Shown here: piece by piece, positions 1 to 9,066 of the stretch | Layout: the number at the start of each line of letters is the position of its first letter | Position numbering within the stretch: the first letter of the stretch is position 1 | Assembly (NCBI GenBank): GCA_028699795.1 | Contig: JAQVTZ010000056.1 | Coordinates: 1-10,405, forward strand | Direction: 5' to 3' | Origin: Clostridia bacterium | GTDB taxonomy: Bacteria; Bacillota; Clostridia; Christensenellales; DTU072 | Length of the DNA stretch: 10,405 bases | The notes under the pieces: model-generated | What the model was told of the DNA's origin: nothing | Databases searched by the model: none | Seen by the model: only the letters and a program-made list of their open reading frames with translations | Translations under genes and position numbers: made by a program

Positions 1-3000
1 TTGTAGGTTGCAAACCGTCGATATTTAATGTAGAAATATCATTGATTTTGGCATACATTTGTATGGTTTTGTCCGTATGCGTTTCGACCGAAGCGTTTAT
101 ATAATCGGTTTCTGTATAATATATAGGGTACCCTGGGTCGTAGTGGGTATATTCGGTTCTGTAGTAACCTGGGTCGAAATAAACCGTGCCGCCTTGTGTA
201 TCGAAGGCATACTCATTTTCGAAGGTGATATTGAGCAGAAGCACATATTTTGCAACGATATTGACTTTATAGATTTCGTCGGTCGAGTTCCGCACCATGG
301 TAACACCATCGGGCCGCTCGATTGCGTCGAAGTTATATAACCTGTATGTGATGCTGTTGCTGTCTGGATAGTTCATATCCAGTTGTTGGAAGCTGTTGAC
401 ACCGTTTACAAAGTACCCTATAAATTGATAGCGCAAATCCCATCTGCTTAGTTCCGAAATATTGGGTACGGTGTAAGAAATATCCTGTTCGTAATCGTAA
501 ATCCCGTTGTAGGAATGTTGCATGAAATACAGGTGCCCCAAAGGTCCTTCATCGTTTAGAATAACCGTTTCGGTATCGCCATACAATAGGTTTACCGAAC
601 TTGTTACTTCCATCTGTTTCCAGAACTTCACTTTAATTACCGTGTTTTCTATGAGGCGCATCACGACTACCATGGTATCGCCCATTTGGGTAATGGTAAG
701 GGTGTTATCTAGTTTGGTCGCCAACTTATACCAAGAGTCTGGTATATACACTTGATATCCGTCTACGGGATTGTTTTGGGTCTCCATTTGGTAGACACCG
801 TCGATACGGTAACTTGTTTTGGGTGTGATTTCTAATTTAACAACCGTATTGGTGGGCATGATTAACGCATTATTACTTATCGACCTGCTTACGAATTGTC
901 CTGCGGACTCGTTATAAACATAGTATTTAACAGAGCCGCCTTCTGCGCCTACGGATTCGCCTTGTGTTTCGAGCGCGACATCAAGATGCATTTTATCGTT
1001 ATTGGCATAAGCATGTACAACCCTGTCGGAATAAATTTCAACTGTGTTTAGAGTACCGTAATTTCGTTTTGTTTGCACAAGATGCCCGTTTTGGTTGTAG
1101 GTAATATCGTAATACTGTGTCCCCGTAACGGGATAGAATGCCTGCTTGGTGTCTGTCAGCGACAATGACAACTTGGCGCCGCTATAAACTTTGTAGGTAT
1201 AAGAGGCGTCGTTCGTGCCGTCTCTATCTGCAAGAACAATCGAATTGTCTGGTAAATTGGGATTCATGCTGCTGTCGAAAGTTGCTCGAGCCGTAAGAGT
1301 CGCGTATGTGGCATACTTCATGTTAAAGTTAGTAAGCGAAAAAGTACCAGACTGCCATTTATATTCGGGATGAATCTCTACGGTAACATGATAGACCCTA
1401 TAAACCACCGCGCGGAATACTCTGTTGGACTGAATGGTATATTCCAGCGTATCCAAAATAGCTTCTCCGGTGGGCGAAACGGAAGCGCTGCTTAACACAA
1501 ACCCTGTATCATCTTCGTTAATGTATCTCCAGATACCGTCTTCGTATACTTGATACCCTGCAAACACATAATTATCGCTTGCAGCGGGCTCCATGAAGAA
1601 TCTGAATTTGGCATCCACATTGTAATTATGAATGGCATCATTCCCTTTTTCTATATTATTATAAGTACGCGTAAGCGAATACGCCGGAACATTGACGGTA
1701 CCGCCGCTTGTTACTTTTTGTACTTCGGGGATCCCGTAAGGATCCGCTACCAGCAAATAGTCGTCGCCGACTTTCTCGTATTCGTAACGATAAGGATCTA
1801 TTATACTGGTATGGGTATTGATTATTGTGTTGTAATAGACAAACAACATGGAATTGCTGCCGGTATCGTCGTGATAATCCAAATGGTCGATATATACATC
1901 GGTAGACAAAAATACCAATTGCGCGCTCTTTAATACGGCAGAGTGGGCGGGATAAGCATAGTCATAGGAACAAATTACATAATCTACATAATTTTTGAAA
2001 GTAATATCGGTTATACTATAGCCTTCCGTGATGTTTTGGAAAATAGTATAGTTGGAATTATATTCCATTTTGGAGTTAGATAGCGAAAGCGTAAGCGCGT
2101 TGTCGTAATCGGTTTCCGTACCGTTGATAAATGTTCTTACCTCGTACGTATTGATTGCGAATTCTGCTTCTACAGAAAATCGGTTTCTGCCGTTAATCAC
2201 TACCGAGTCAATAATCATACGGGCAGTTTGGGCGCCCCCTGTGGTATTTGTGGTGTACCAATATACCACCTTATTGACGCCATCAATCACCCTTTCTACT
2301 TTTTGGTATTGCACATCTTCAATGACTCTGTCGTTAATTATAAGGTTTTCGAGATGATACCCGTAATCGGCAATAAATTCGATGGTAATCTGATCGTAAT
2401 GATTTACGGTACGCGGAATTGTAACCGTCGAACCAGATTGGATATCATCGTTAAGTTCGACTTTGGAGATATTACCCCTTCCCGAAGTGCTCATGACGAC
2501 ATTATAATTTTTAATTTCATAATTTACCGAAACATTGATTGCGCCGGTTGCCTCGTTAATTCTGTAGTAATAATGACCGTAACGGTTGTCGTAAACGATA
2601 AGCGGATCGGTATTGTTGACTATCGTATTGACGACGCCTCTCACCGTACGCATCGTAATATTGATATTCTTAATTTTGTAACCGTCTATGGGCATGAAGT
2701 ACAGCGTAACGCTGTCTTTGTATCTGTATCCGGAATACACATATCTTTTGGGGTCTGTTTCGATGGTCGAGGCCGAAAGCGGATTAGATCCCGACCACGC
2801 GGACGGCTTGGAGAAATAAGCGATTTCTTCTTCGCGTCCTTCATTGAATACCGCGCCCGTGACGCTGTCTTGCAAAAGGCCCAAAACTTCGAAGGCTTCC
2901 ATAAATCCGCCGTCGAAAGTGAGATCGTATGCCAACCTTTCGGTTTCGATTGTCAATATTTTATCGGATTTGATTTGCAGAATTTCTAATTCGTATTGAT

Positions 3001-6000
3001 TGCTTGCATCATTTAAAGTCGTCTTTTTGGCGCTGGCTAAAAGCCCCGCGTCGGCGGTGCCGTTTACTAATATCGCGGTAAGTTTGTATCCCGCGAATAT
3101 ATTAAGAATAACCGCGCTGTCGGAATCCCATTGTACCGAGGCACTTCCATTTACCGTTCCCGTGCCGCCCTCAAAATAATTCACTGCGACATTGTAATAA
3201 TGGATGGAGAAATTCACAAATCCTCTCGCAAGCGCTGTTACGGTATGCTCGATGACATTCTCTGCATCGGGGTTGGAAATGGTTTGGAACGAATTATTTA
3301 TTGTAAAATAATCAACCTTAAAGCCATAATCTTCATAATTGGGTGTCGCCACGAAGCTTACTATCGTATTATAAGTAACGGTAATATATCCGCTGTTAAA
3401 ATCAACCACGCTTCCGCTGGAAGTCAAGATAGGCAGAGTGACTTCGCTCAAGGACATTCCTGGTTCCCAAAGCAATTGATTATCGTCGCTATAGATAGAC
3501 AAACTGCCGATGTTAGCATCCAGCTGACCTTCGGTTAGATTTGTGGTAAATGATACACGATGTGTCGTGATAGAATACTCTGCAATAACATTGAGGCTCG
3601 CAACAATACGGCCTGTATAATTATTGCCCTTCATTGCATTGACCCTGTCTTCTTCGTTCACCAGGAACGAAGATACCGTATATCCTTCGCCTGGAACACA
3701 AGCAATCACAAAGTCGAGACCGTATTCGTAATGATCTTTATTATCAATTTTTTCTACAATCACTTCGTTATCGGGCAAATAAGGATTGGTAAAGGTGATA
3801 CCGATTGGCTCGCTTACTTCGGGGAAATAAGTAGAACCCATTCGATTATAAGTATTCTCGAGACTATAAGTGTATTTTTCTTTAACAAATTCTACATAAA
3901 CGCTCTCTATATCAAAATTGAGAGCAGGCAGCACATAAGTATCTCCCTTTTCGGATATCAGGGCCTTTAGCGCAATAACCTTGGCTTCGGAAGAAGTGGT
4001 GTCGGCGGAATCGTAATAAGTAATGACCGCGGTGTCGAGGTCGATTTTATAGCCGTCGTAAGTAACGGGATTAAACGAAAAATAGACGGGAGAACCATGC
4101 GGAATGCCGTTATATGTTTGTACAGTCATTAAATAAGAATCGGTATCGTAAACGGCTTCACTCGATACGGCGGAAAGGCCCTTAAGCGTTACCGTCCCAA
4201 ACGAAGTTGGATTGACATTAACGGTACGGAAATTCAGACTTTTGTTTTTGAGGTTCACGGCTACCGTATAGGTATTGATTTCGTACACCACTTTAATATG
4301 CACATTCCCTGTAATACCGCTACCGTTGGGGCCCTTGTATTCGTAAGTGATGCTGCGATTATTGTTAGGGGAATATAGGTCCAGTTTCCAATACTCGGGT
4401 CGTATCAGTTCTCCGTTAATGTAAAGTTCGCTGATATGCGTTCCTTGTTCTTTGTCCGCCAACATGTAAATTTCGAGGTTTTGACCTGCAAGAAGCTGTA
4501 AGTCCGTCCCGTCTGAATAAATGCCGCCTTCTGTGCGTACAAGAGTTGTGCCGCCCCAAGCGGGTACCACGGTCGCTTTGTAAACATTGGGCGAAAAGCC
4601 GATTTCGATGGAAATGTCTTCGGTAATCGTCAGTTCTAACACACCGTTAATACACTTTTGGATTGCCGCGTTGATGGTTGCATAACGAAGTTCAAACGGA
4701 TTGTAGCTGATTCCGTTTACCGAAATAGATGAAATAAAGTTGTTATCATCTGCGGTAATTGGGATATTTACTACGGTGCCGTAATTGATTTGTTTGTCGA
4801 TGCCTGCCTCGTAATCTTGCCCCACATTGCCAGAGCCGCTCAAAGCTATGCTTAAATTGAAAACAATTGGCGCGAACTCTACCGATACATAGAGGCCTTC
4901 TCTTAGTTGTTCATAAGTATAATTGTTAGAATCAATCATGTAATCGGTCACTCGCTCGGCACCGGAAGCATTGAACAATGCCAAGGTGGTATCGTCCAAA
5001 ATATTTTGGTTAGATCTGCTGCCTATCGCAACATATGATACAAGATGTCCCGTAGCCGCTACGATACGCACAGGTATTTGGTCTCCGTACACGAAAGAGG
5101 TCACGGGAGAGCTTACCATGCCGAACACATTGCGTCTGTCAATCACCAAAGGTATCACATTGGCTGCAAAAACCGCTTCGGCATAAATATCCGATCCGAC
5201 ATGTTCGATACGGTAAGTGTTATCCGTAGCTGCATGAACCACATTTCCGTTTACAATGAGGTATTTAAGAATATAGCCACTATCAATTGGAGTCGCTTTG
5301 AGGACCACGGTTTCGTTCTCGACCACCTGCCCGTTATCGATAGAAGTAAGCACTTTGACGCCGTCTACATCGACTTCGCGCAATGCGACAAGACTACCCG
5401 TCGCGGCATCCGCCTTAGCAATAATATTATGGGGTTGTTGCGAATCTAGTAGTGGATTGAATAATACGATAATTTCGGCATTGCCTGTAATGTTGGAAAT
5501 TTCAAGGGTGATTTCGGTATTACTGTTCATGCTGACCTTAACTTCGTCACTCGTCCCTGTAACGATAAGGTTGTTTGGTTCAAACGAACTTTGACTGTCA
5601 AACACGATATTTGCGATATATGTTTGAGCATGATTTAATACTACTTGTTTGTAAGAAACAGGCATTCCGTCTATTGTATAAGTATCTTTTGCATTGGCAA
5701 GCCATAATTCAACCTTGTAGCTTGCAATTTTGCAAACCACAGTAATGGAATAACCGGTTTCGACGCTGTCAAGTGTCAGCGTATGAGATTTTGCGTGGAA
5801 CGCAATGTCCTCTCGGGTCCCTAATACTAAGCCCGGTATGGACTCGCGCACTTGCGTTTCGGTCTGAACCAGTATGCTTTCTATTTCGTAACCGTCTATC
5901 GCTTGAACGGTAAATTGTTTGCTTGTAAGCGCTTCCATTTGGAGCGTATACGGCAGTGTTTTGGTAATCGGCACTTCATCATCTATAAAGGACAGCGTTG

Positions 6001-8983
6001 CGAACTCGCCGGGGGTATCTCCTTCCTTATTGCTGAAGTCTACCGTATACTTGCATCTTTTGAAGACAACATTGACATCTACATCGCGCTCGATGTTTTG
6101 CAACATAATATTGGCATCTTGCAAAACATTGGTGAGTACGATTTCATGAACTTCGAAATCACCCGAGGGGTTGGTGTAAGTATAAGAGTGTACATAATAA
6201 GTGGTACTTGTGGAAGCCGTAACATAGATTGTACTACCCTCGGCGACCGTTTGATGGTTAAAGTTGACTGCTCCGACGCCGTCGGAAGTTACATTGACAT
6301 GATAGAATACGGGAGCATATTGGACGCTTATCGATTTACTGGTTGTGATGAAATCGAATGTCAAAACATAATAAGTAACTCTTATATCGTTGTCTGCTGT
6401 CACACTGCCCGACGCGTTATCGGGTTGCGGCTGCTCTTCTTGGGCAACGCTTGCAACCGAAATCAGTTGTGACACGCTCATACCAGGCCCAGGATGATAG
6501 GGATCCACTTTAATACCATTTACCGTCAATGTTTTAATATAATAACCTTCGTAAGCTTCTACCGAAATAAACGGAGAAGAGCCCATCATGCTTTCGGTAC
6601 TTTCGTAATTGATTTCGCCGTTTTGCAGGTTATCGGGCACAAAAATTTCTAAAATGATTGCGGCATAATTGATATCCACACGAATGGAAGCGGCAATATC
6701 ATTAAGAACTAAAGTATAAGAAGTCGCATCGGAATTGAGATCGTCTATAAGCACGCCGTCGGTATAGATGCTTTCGATACGGTAATTTTCGGGCGCATTG
6801 ATCCAAATGCGTTTGCTCTGCCCGCTGTATACCGTAATATATTGCTCTGGTGAGTTGCTGAAGTCCGCATCGTCTTCGTGTTTGATGTCGCCGTGCACAC
6901 CCGCCGAACCGTTGTTGATGGTAATATCAAACTCGGTAGTCGTAAAATTCACCTTAAAGGAATAATTTTGAAGAATGGGCGAAACTACCGAGTATTCATA
7001 TGTATTTGTTGTGGGATTGCGAAGTTCGGAAGCATCCAGCACTACCGTACCAATGCCGTTAAACACCTCAATATTGTTGAGGCTATAGCCTTCGCCCGCT
7101 ACGAATCTAAAAGTATAATCTTGTACGGCATCCATTCGGTAAGTCCCCGGGACACTGGTTTCGGAACCGTCTTGCACCTTAATAACCGAACCCGATCCGT
7201 ATACCGTAAATTCGGCCGTCTTTTGAATTACTCTAAATACAGGAACAATAGCAAGCGAACGGGTGACTTTATAAGTTTTGTCTACCAGCTCTTCTGTCGC
7301 TACGCCGCCCGTACTGGCTACATACCAACCGGAGAATGTATAATACTGCTTATAAGGTGTGGCCTCGGGAAAAGCTCCCGTAAGCGCGCCGCCCAATTGG
7401 TCTTGGTAAAGCACAGTAAGAACCAATCCGCCCAAATCGTCATCATAATAGGTTTCGGATTGCTCTGTCAGCGGATTATACCACTCTAAATTCTTAAAAG
7501 CATCGTCTTGATTGTCGCCCTGCAAGAAAATGACTTGATAGATATTCTTTTCCCAATAGGCGATAAGAGCTGTCGGCCTGGTAAAGGTGGTTTCGTTGGT
7601 AACAAATTCGGGATACCCCGTAGAAGGATTGGTAGAGGTCCCCATGATATACCAACCTTTGAACACATAGCCTGCCACCTTAAGATACTCGGGACAATCG
7701 TCGCTTGCAAGATAAGCCTCGCGTGTTGCGGAGTCGAAATACAACGCAGGCTGTACATCGAAGACCTCGCCGATAGGTTGACCTGCGGGCAACTCTATTG
7801 AACTTAAGGTCGACCCCATGGTGGAAAAAGTAATATTGCTGGTTTCGTATTCGAAATTCGCTTTGATATAAATTTCTTCTGTAACAGCGGTCGGGGTAAA
7901 AGTAAGCGAATATTCGTCTGTGGAGGCTGTACGCGAACTGAAAAAGTTTACATAATTAGTAAGTGAGCCGATTGGATAAGAGGCATAATCGCCTTCTATC
8001 ATAACGGGTTGTATAAATTTACTTCCGCTATAAGTCTCGATTGTCCAGCCCACAAACCGACGGAACGGATTGGCTTCGACTCTTAAAATAGAGGCCTCTT
8101 CTTTGGGATAATATGATTTGAGGTCTTTTACCGTGCCTAAAGGTACACCTTCTACGCTTTGGGTAAAGGATAGATATAAATCTGTCGCGTATTTTTGGTA
8201 CACGGGATAAATATTAGTATCTTGGGTAATATGAGCATATTCTTCGCTCCAGCCCGTTAAAATATGGCCGTATTTGTACATCTCGGGCTCACTGGGAAGA
8301 GGTACTTTGGTAGCGGCTTCGTTATGAAAGACAGTCTCTTCGCTTGCCGTAGTGCCGTCGGGATAATAAAATACGACGATGTATCTCTTTTTTGTAAAAG
8401 TCGCGGTAAGCGTCATGTCGCGCGATACTTGCCTGTCTGTGCGTATCGCATTGGGATTGCCGTCCGACCATCTTAAAAAATCATACCCTTCGTCGGGTAC
8501 GGCAAACACCGTGGTACCGTCGTACCCTGCGAACACACGCTGTACGGTGTCGCCTTCTATTACGCCGCCTTGCCCAGCCTCATATGTAACTATTTTTGCC
8601 GAGGACACAACATTAAAAGTAACTTTTTGCTTAAAGCCGCCTATATCGAGTATAACATTATCGAGTGTTTGTTCTTTGGAAGTATCGAGACCCGTTATAA
8701 CCGCTTCATTAAGGCTGAATTCGGATTGGGTACCGTCTGTATATTTAACGGTGACAAAAACATTGGACAAGTCCGCATCGATACTGATAAGACCTTCGTT
8801 TTGGACGACGATGGCTTCGACCGTTTTATCTACCGGCGGTTGTTCTACCGTATAATTGGGAAGAATAATCGCAGCGAGAATTACTGTAATAAAAGCCAAG
8901 ACCCCAACCGCAATCAAACTTGATTTTAGCATCCCTTTGCGGGCATATGTCGGCGTGCCTGGTTTATAAATATTTTTAGCCAT
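1..8983 (-). CDS. Giant membrane-anchored repeat surface protein (InlB-type repeats), 3' end outside window
   Basis: One minus-strand frame is open from the ATG at 8983 to the left edge without a stop, giving at least 2994 residues. The start is set by AAGGAG six bases upstream and a promoter behind it. Order: basic tail (1-20), hydrophobic helix (about 21-42), Ig-like domain (55-127), divergent InlB repeat (130-198), InlB B-repeats with GW signatures (about 200-590), then a long array of degenerate beta-rich repeats. The protein is rich in Tyr, Asn, Thr and Val, and I count only six Cys, which fits an exported protein. InlB-type repeats (Flg_new families) are known as spacer or adhesive domains of bacterial surface proteins; a role as adhesin or stalk is inference. 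No enzymatic domain is recognised. The C-terminus, where a cell-wall anchor would lie, is not visible. The reading frame is confident; the function is not. Confidence 0.93.
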   Translation of the reverse strand, partial: MAKNIYKPGTPTYARKGMLKSSLIAVGVLAFITVILAAIILPNYTVEQPPVDKTVEAIVVQNEGLISIDADLSNVFVTVKYTDGTQSEFSLNEAVITGLDTSKEQTLDNVILDIGGFKQKVTFNVVSSAKIVTYEAGQGGVIEGDTVQRVFAGYDGTTVFAVPDEGYDFLRWSDGNPNAIRTDRQVSRDMTLTATFTKKRYIVVFYYPDGTTASEETVFHNEAATKVPLPSEPEMYKYGHILTGWSEEYAHITQDTNIYPVYQKYATDLYLSFTQSVEGVPLGTVKDLKSYYPKEEASILRVEANPFRRFVGWTIETYSGSKFIQPVMIEGDYASYPIGSLTNYVNFFSSRTASTDEYSLTFTPTAVTEEIYIKANFEYETSNITFSTMGSTLSSIELPAGQPIGEVFDVQPALYFDSATREAYLASDDCPEYLKVAGYVFKGWYIMGTSTNPSTGYPEFVTNETTFTRPTALIAYWEKNIYQVIFLQGDNQDDAFKNLEWYNPLTEQSETYYDDDLGGLVLTVLYQDQLGGALTGAFPEATPYKQYYTFSGWYVASTGGVATEELVDKTYKVTRSLAIVPVFRVIQKTAEFTVYGSGSVIKVQDGSETSVPGTYRMDAVQDYTFRFVAGEGYSLNNIEVFNGIGTVVLDASELRNPTTNTYEYSVVSPILQNYSFKVNFTTTEFDITINNGSAGVHGDIKHEDDADFSNSPEQYITVYSGQSKRIWINAPENYRIESIYTDGVLIDDLNSDATSYTLVLNDIAASIRVDINYAAIILEIFVPDNLQNGEINYESTESMMGSSPFISVEAYEGYYIKTLTVNGIKVDPYHPGPGMSVSQLISVASVAQEEQPQPDNASGSVTADNDIRVTYYVLTFDFITTSKSISVQYAPVFYHVNVTSDGVGAVNFNHQTVAEGSTIYVTASTSTTYYVHSYTYTNPSGDFEVHEIVLTNVLQDANIMLQNIERDVDVNVVFKRCKYTVDFSNKEGDTPGEFATLSFIDDEVPITKTLPYTLQMEALTSKQFTVQAIDGYEIESILVQTETQVRESIPGLVLGTREDIAFHAKSHTLTLDSVETGYSITVVCKIASYKVELWLANAKDTYTIDGMPVSYKQVVLNHAQTYIANIVFDSQSSFEPNNLIVTGTSDEVKVSMNSNTEITLEISNITGNAEIIVLFNPLLDSQQPHNIIAKADAATGSLVALREVDVDGVKVLTSIDNGQVVENETVVLKATPIDSGYILKYLIVNGNVVHAATDNTYRIEHVGSDIYAEAVFAANVIPLVIDRRNVFGMVSSPVTSFVYGDQIPVRIVAATGHLVSYVAIGSRSNQNILDDTTLALFNASGAERVTDYMIDSNNYTYEQLREGLYVSVEFAPIVFNLSIALSGSGNVGQDYEAGIDKQINYGTVVNIPITADDNNFISSISVNGISYNPFELRYATINAAIQKCINGVLELTITEDISIEIGFSPNVYKATVVPAWGGTTLVRTEGGIYSDGTDLQLLAGQNLEIYMLADKEQGTHISELYINGELIRPEYWKLDLYSPNNNRSITYEYKGPNGSGITGNVHIKVVYEINTYTVAVNLKNKSLNFRTVNVNPTSFGTVTLKGLSAVSSEAVYDTDSYLMTVQTYNGIPHGSPVYFSFNPVTYDGYKIDLDTAVITYYDSADTTSSEAKVIALKALISEKGDTYVLPALNFDIESVYVEFVKEKYTYSLENTYNRMGSTYFPEVSEPIGITFTNPYLPDNEVIVEKIDNKDHYEYGLDFVIACVPGEGYTVSSFLVNEEDRVNAMKGNNYTGRIVASLNVIAEYSITTHRVSFTTNLTEGQLDANIGSLSIYSDDNQLLWEPGMSLSEVTLPILTSSGSVVDFNSGYITVTYNTIVSFVATPNYEDYGFKVDYFTINNSFQTISNPDAENVIEHTVTALARGFVNFSIHYYNVAVNYFEGGTGTVNGSASVQWDSDSAVILNIFAGYKLTAILVNGTADAGLLASAKKTTLNDASNQYELEILQIKSDKILTIETERLAYDLTFDGGFMEAFEVLGLLQDSVTGAVFNEGREEEIAYFSKPSAWSGSNPLSASTIETDPKRYVYSGYRYKDSVTLYFMPIDGYKIKNINITMRTVRGVVNTIVNNTDPLIVYDNRYGHYYYRINEATGAINVSVNYEIKNYNVVMSTSGRGNISKVELNDDIQSGSTVTIPRTVNHYDQITIEFIADYGYHLENLIINDRVIEDVQYQKVERVIDGVNKVVYWYTTNTTGGAQTARMIIDSVVINGRNRFSVEAEFAINTYEVRTFINGTETDYDNALTLSLSNSKMEYNSNYTIFQNITEGYSITDITFKNYVDYVICSYDYAYPAHSAVLKSAQLVFLSTDVYIDHLDYHDDTGSNSMLFVYYNTIINTHTSIIDPYRYEYEKVGDDYLLVADPYGIPEVQKVTSGGTVNVPAYSLTRTYNNIEKGNDAIHNYNVDAKFRFFMEPAASDNYVFAGYQVYEDGIWRYINEDDTGFVLSSASVSPTGEAILDTLEYTIQSNRVFRAVVYRVYHVTVEIHPEYKWQSGTFSLTNFNMKYATYATLTARATFDSSMNPNLPDNSIVLADRDGTNDASYTYKVYSGAKLSLSLTDTKQAFYPVTGTQYYDITYNQNGHLVQTKRNYGTLNTVEIYSDRVVHAYANNDKMHLDVALETQGESVGAEGGSVKYYVYNESAGQFVSRSISNNALIMPTNTVVKLEITPKTSYRIDGVYQMETQNNPVDGYQVYIPDSWYKLATKLDNTLTITQMGDTMVVVMRLIENTVIKVKFWKQMEVTSSVNLLYGDTETVILNDEGPLGHLYFMQHSYNGIYDYEQDISYTVPNISELSRWDLRYQFIGYFVNGVNSFQQLDMNYPDSNSITYRLYNFDAIERPDGVTMVRNSTDEIYKVNIVAKYVLLLNITFENEYAFDTQGGTVYFDPGYYRTEYTHYDPGYPIYYTETDYINASVETHTDKTIQMYAKINDISTLNIDGLQPT
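385..7225 (-). repeat. Long array of degenerate 'GY-x-I-x-x-I-x-V-N-G' beta-repeat domains in the giant protein
   Basis: From residue about 586 to near the left edge the protein shows a recurring signature once every roughly 90-220 residues. Clear copies are EGYYIKTLTVNG (near 6512-6550), SGYILKYLIVNG (5246-5278), AGYKLTAILVNG (3056-3094) and YGYHLENLIIND (2331-2366). Weaker copies include EGYSLNNIEVFNG (near 7065), ENYRIESIYTDG (6760-6796), DGYEIESILVQ (5865-5900), EGYTVSSFLVN (about 3650-3690), DGYKIKNINIT (about 2650-2690), EGYSITDITF (about 1990-2030) and TSYRIDGVYQ (about 790-825). Between them, strands of the form Y-x-V-x-V alternate with polar loops. The pattern matches divergent InlB B-repeats (Flg_new_2-like). 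Unit boundaries are approximate and no two copies are near-identical. Confidence 0.65.
7229..8596 (-). repeat. InlB B-repeat (Listeria-Bacteroides repeat) block of the giant protein
   Basis: Residues about 130-585 hold several units of the InlB B-repeat type. The first is a divergent unit (130-198) ending in GYDFLRWSDG and a DMTLTATF strand. The second (about 200-263) is near-canonical: a VVFYYPDG start, a GHILTGWSEE core with W245, and an NIYPVYQK end. A more diverged FVGWTIE unit follows. Then come one unit with a GYVFKGWY core (W444) ending in ALIAYWEK, and one starting NIYQVIFLQG (residue 480) with an FSGWYVAS core (W553) ending in IVPVFRV. The GW signature and closing beta strand with Tyr or Phe are the hallmarks of the family. 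The copies are strongly diverged at DNA level, so these are old duplications. Confidence 0.8.
8603..8821 (-). other. Bacterial Ig-like domain (group 3-like) in the giant protein
   Basis: Residues about 55-127 have the layout of the bacterial Ig-like group 3 fold (Big_3 type). It has alternating beta strands, a central VKYTDGT turn (79-85), an ITGLDTSKE segment (96-104), and a final strand pair around GGFKQKVTFNVV. In known surface proteins such domains follow the membrane or wall anchor and act as rigid spacers. The assignment is by motif appearance only; another beta-sandwich family is possible. Confidence 0.55.
8858..8923 (-). other. N-terminal membrane segment of the giant protein (signal anchor or signal peptide)
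   Basis: Residues about 21-42 form an uninterrupted hydrophobic stretch (LIAVGVLAFITVILAAIIL core). It is preceded by several Lys and Arg residues (K3, K7, R15, K16, K20) and followed by a Pro- and acid-containing linker (NYTVEQPPVDKT). This is the charge pattern of a Sec-targeted segment with the bulk of the protein outside. There is no lipobox cysteine. No clear Ala-x-Ala cleavage site follows the helix, so an uncleaved signal anchor is favoured over a cleaved peptide, but cleavage cannot be excluded by eye. Confidence 0.8.
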
Positions 8984-8989
8984 AATGGT

Positions 8990-8995
8990 CTCCTT
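8990..8995 (-). promoter_or_regulatory. Ribosome binding site of the giant gene
   Basis: AAGGAG lies six bases upstream of the ATG at 8983, a near-perfect Shine-Dalgarno match at good spacing. It fixes ATG 8983 as the start over the in-frame Met18, which would remove the basic tail before the membrane helix. Confidence 0.85.
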
Positions 8996-9020
8996 ATGAT
9001 CGAAGCGCAATAAAAAATAA

Positions 9021-9035
9021 CTTATAAGATATAAG
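9021..9035 (-). repeat. Short inverted repeat over the predicted transcription start
   Basis: CTTATA and TATAAG form a perfect 6-base inverted repeat around a 3-base centre (TCT on the minus strand), directly downstream of the -10 box. Its position at about +1 would suit an operator. As an RNA hairpin it is weak (nearly all A-T pairs). A T-rich run (TTATTTTTTATT) follows. In an AT-rich leader such a palindrome could arise by chance. Confidence 0.35.
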
Positions 9036-9036
9036 C

Positions 9037-9066
9037 ATTATATTATATATAAAGGTCGCAATTCAA
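9037..9066 (-). promoter_or_regulatory. Predicted sigma-A-type promoter of the giant gene
   Basis: On the minus strand, TTGAAT (9066-9061) as the -35 box and a perfect TATAAT (9042-9037) as the -10 box are separated by 18 bases. An overlapping TATAAT sits five bases further upstream but has a poor spacer. Transcription would start near 9030, leaving a leader of about 45 bases. The promoter lies in the only non-coding stretch of the window and suggests that the giant gene is transcribed independently of the glm genes. No convincing terminator is seen between 9104 and this promoter, so read-through from upstream is also possible. Confidence 0.65.

Noticed and set aside
2228..2989. Plus-strand open frame of 253 codons
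   Set aside because: It lies entirely opposite the giant minus-strand gene, has no ribosome binding site that I can see, and its translation is Ile/Arg-rich without any recognisable domain: an antisense shadow.
5852..6472. Plus-strand open frame of 206 codons
   Set aside because: Antisense to the giant gene, with no family resemblance; it is open because of the codon bias of the opposite strand.
6878..7489. Plus-strand open frame of 203 codons
   Set aside because: Antisense shadow of the giant gene with no domain or start signal.
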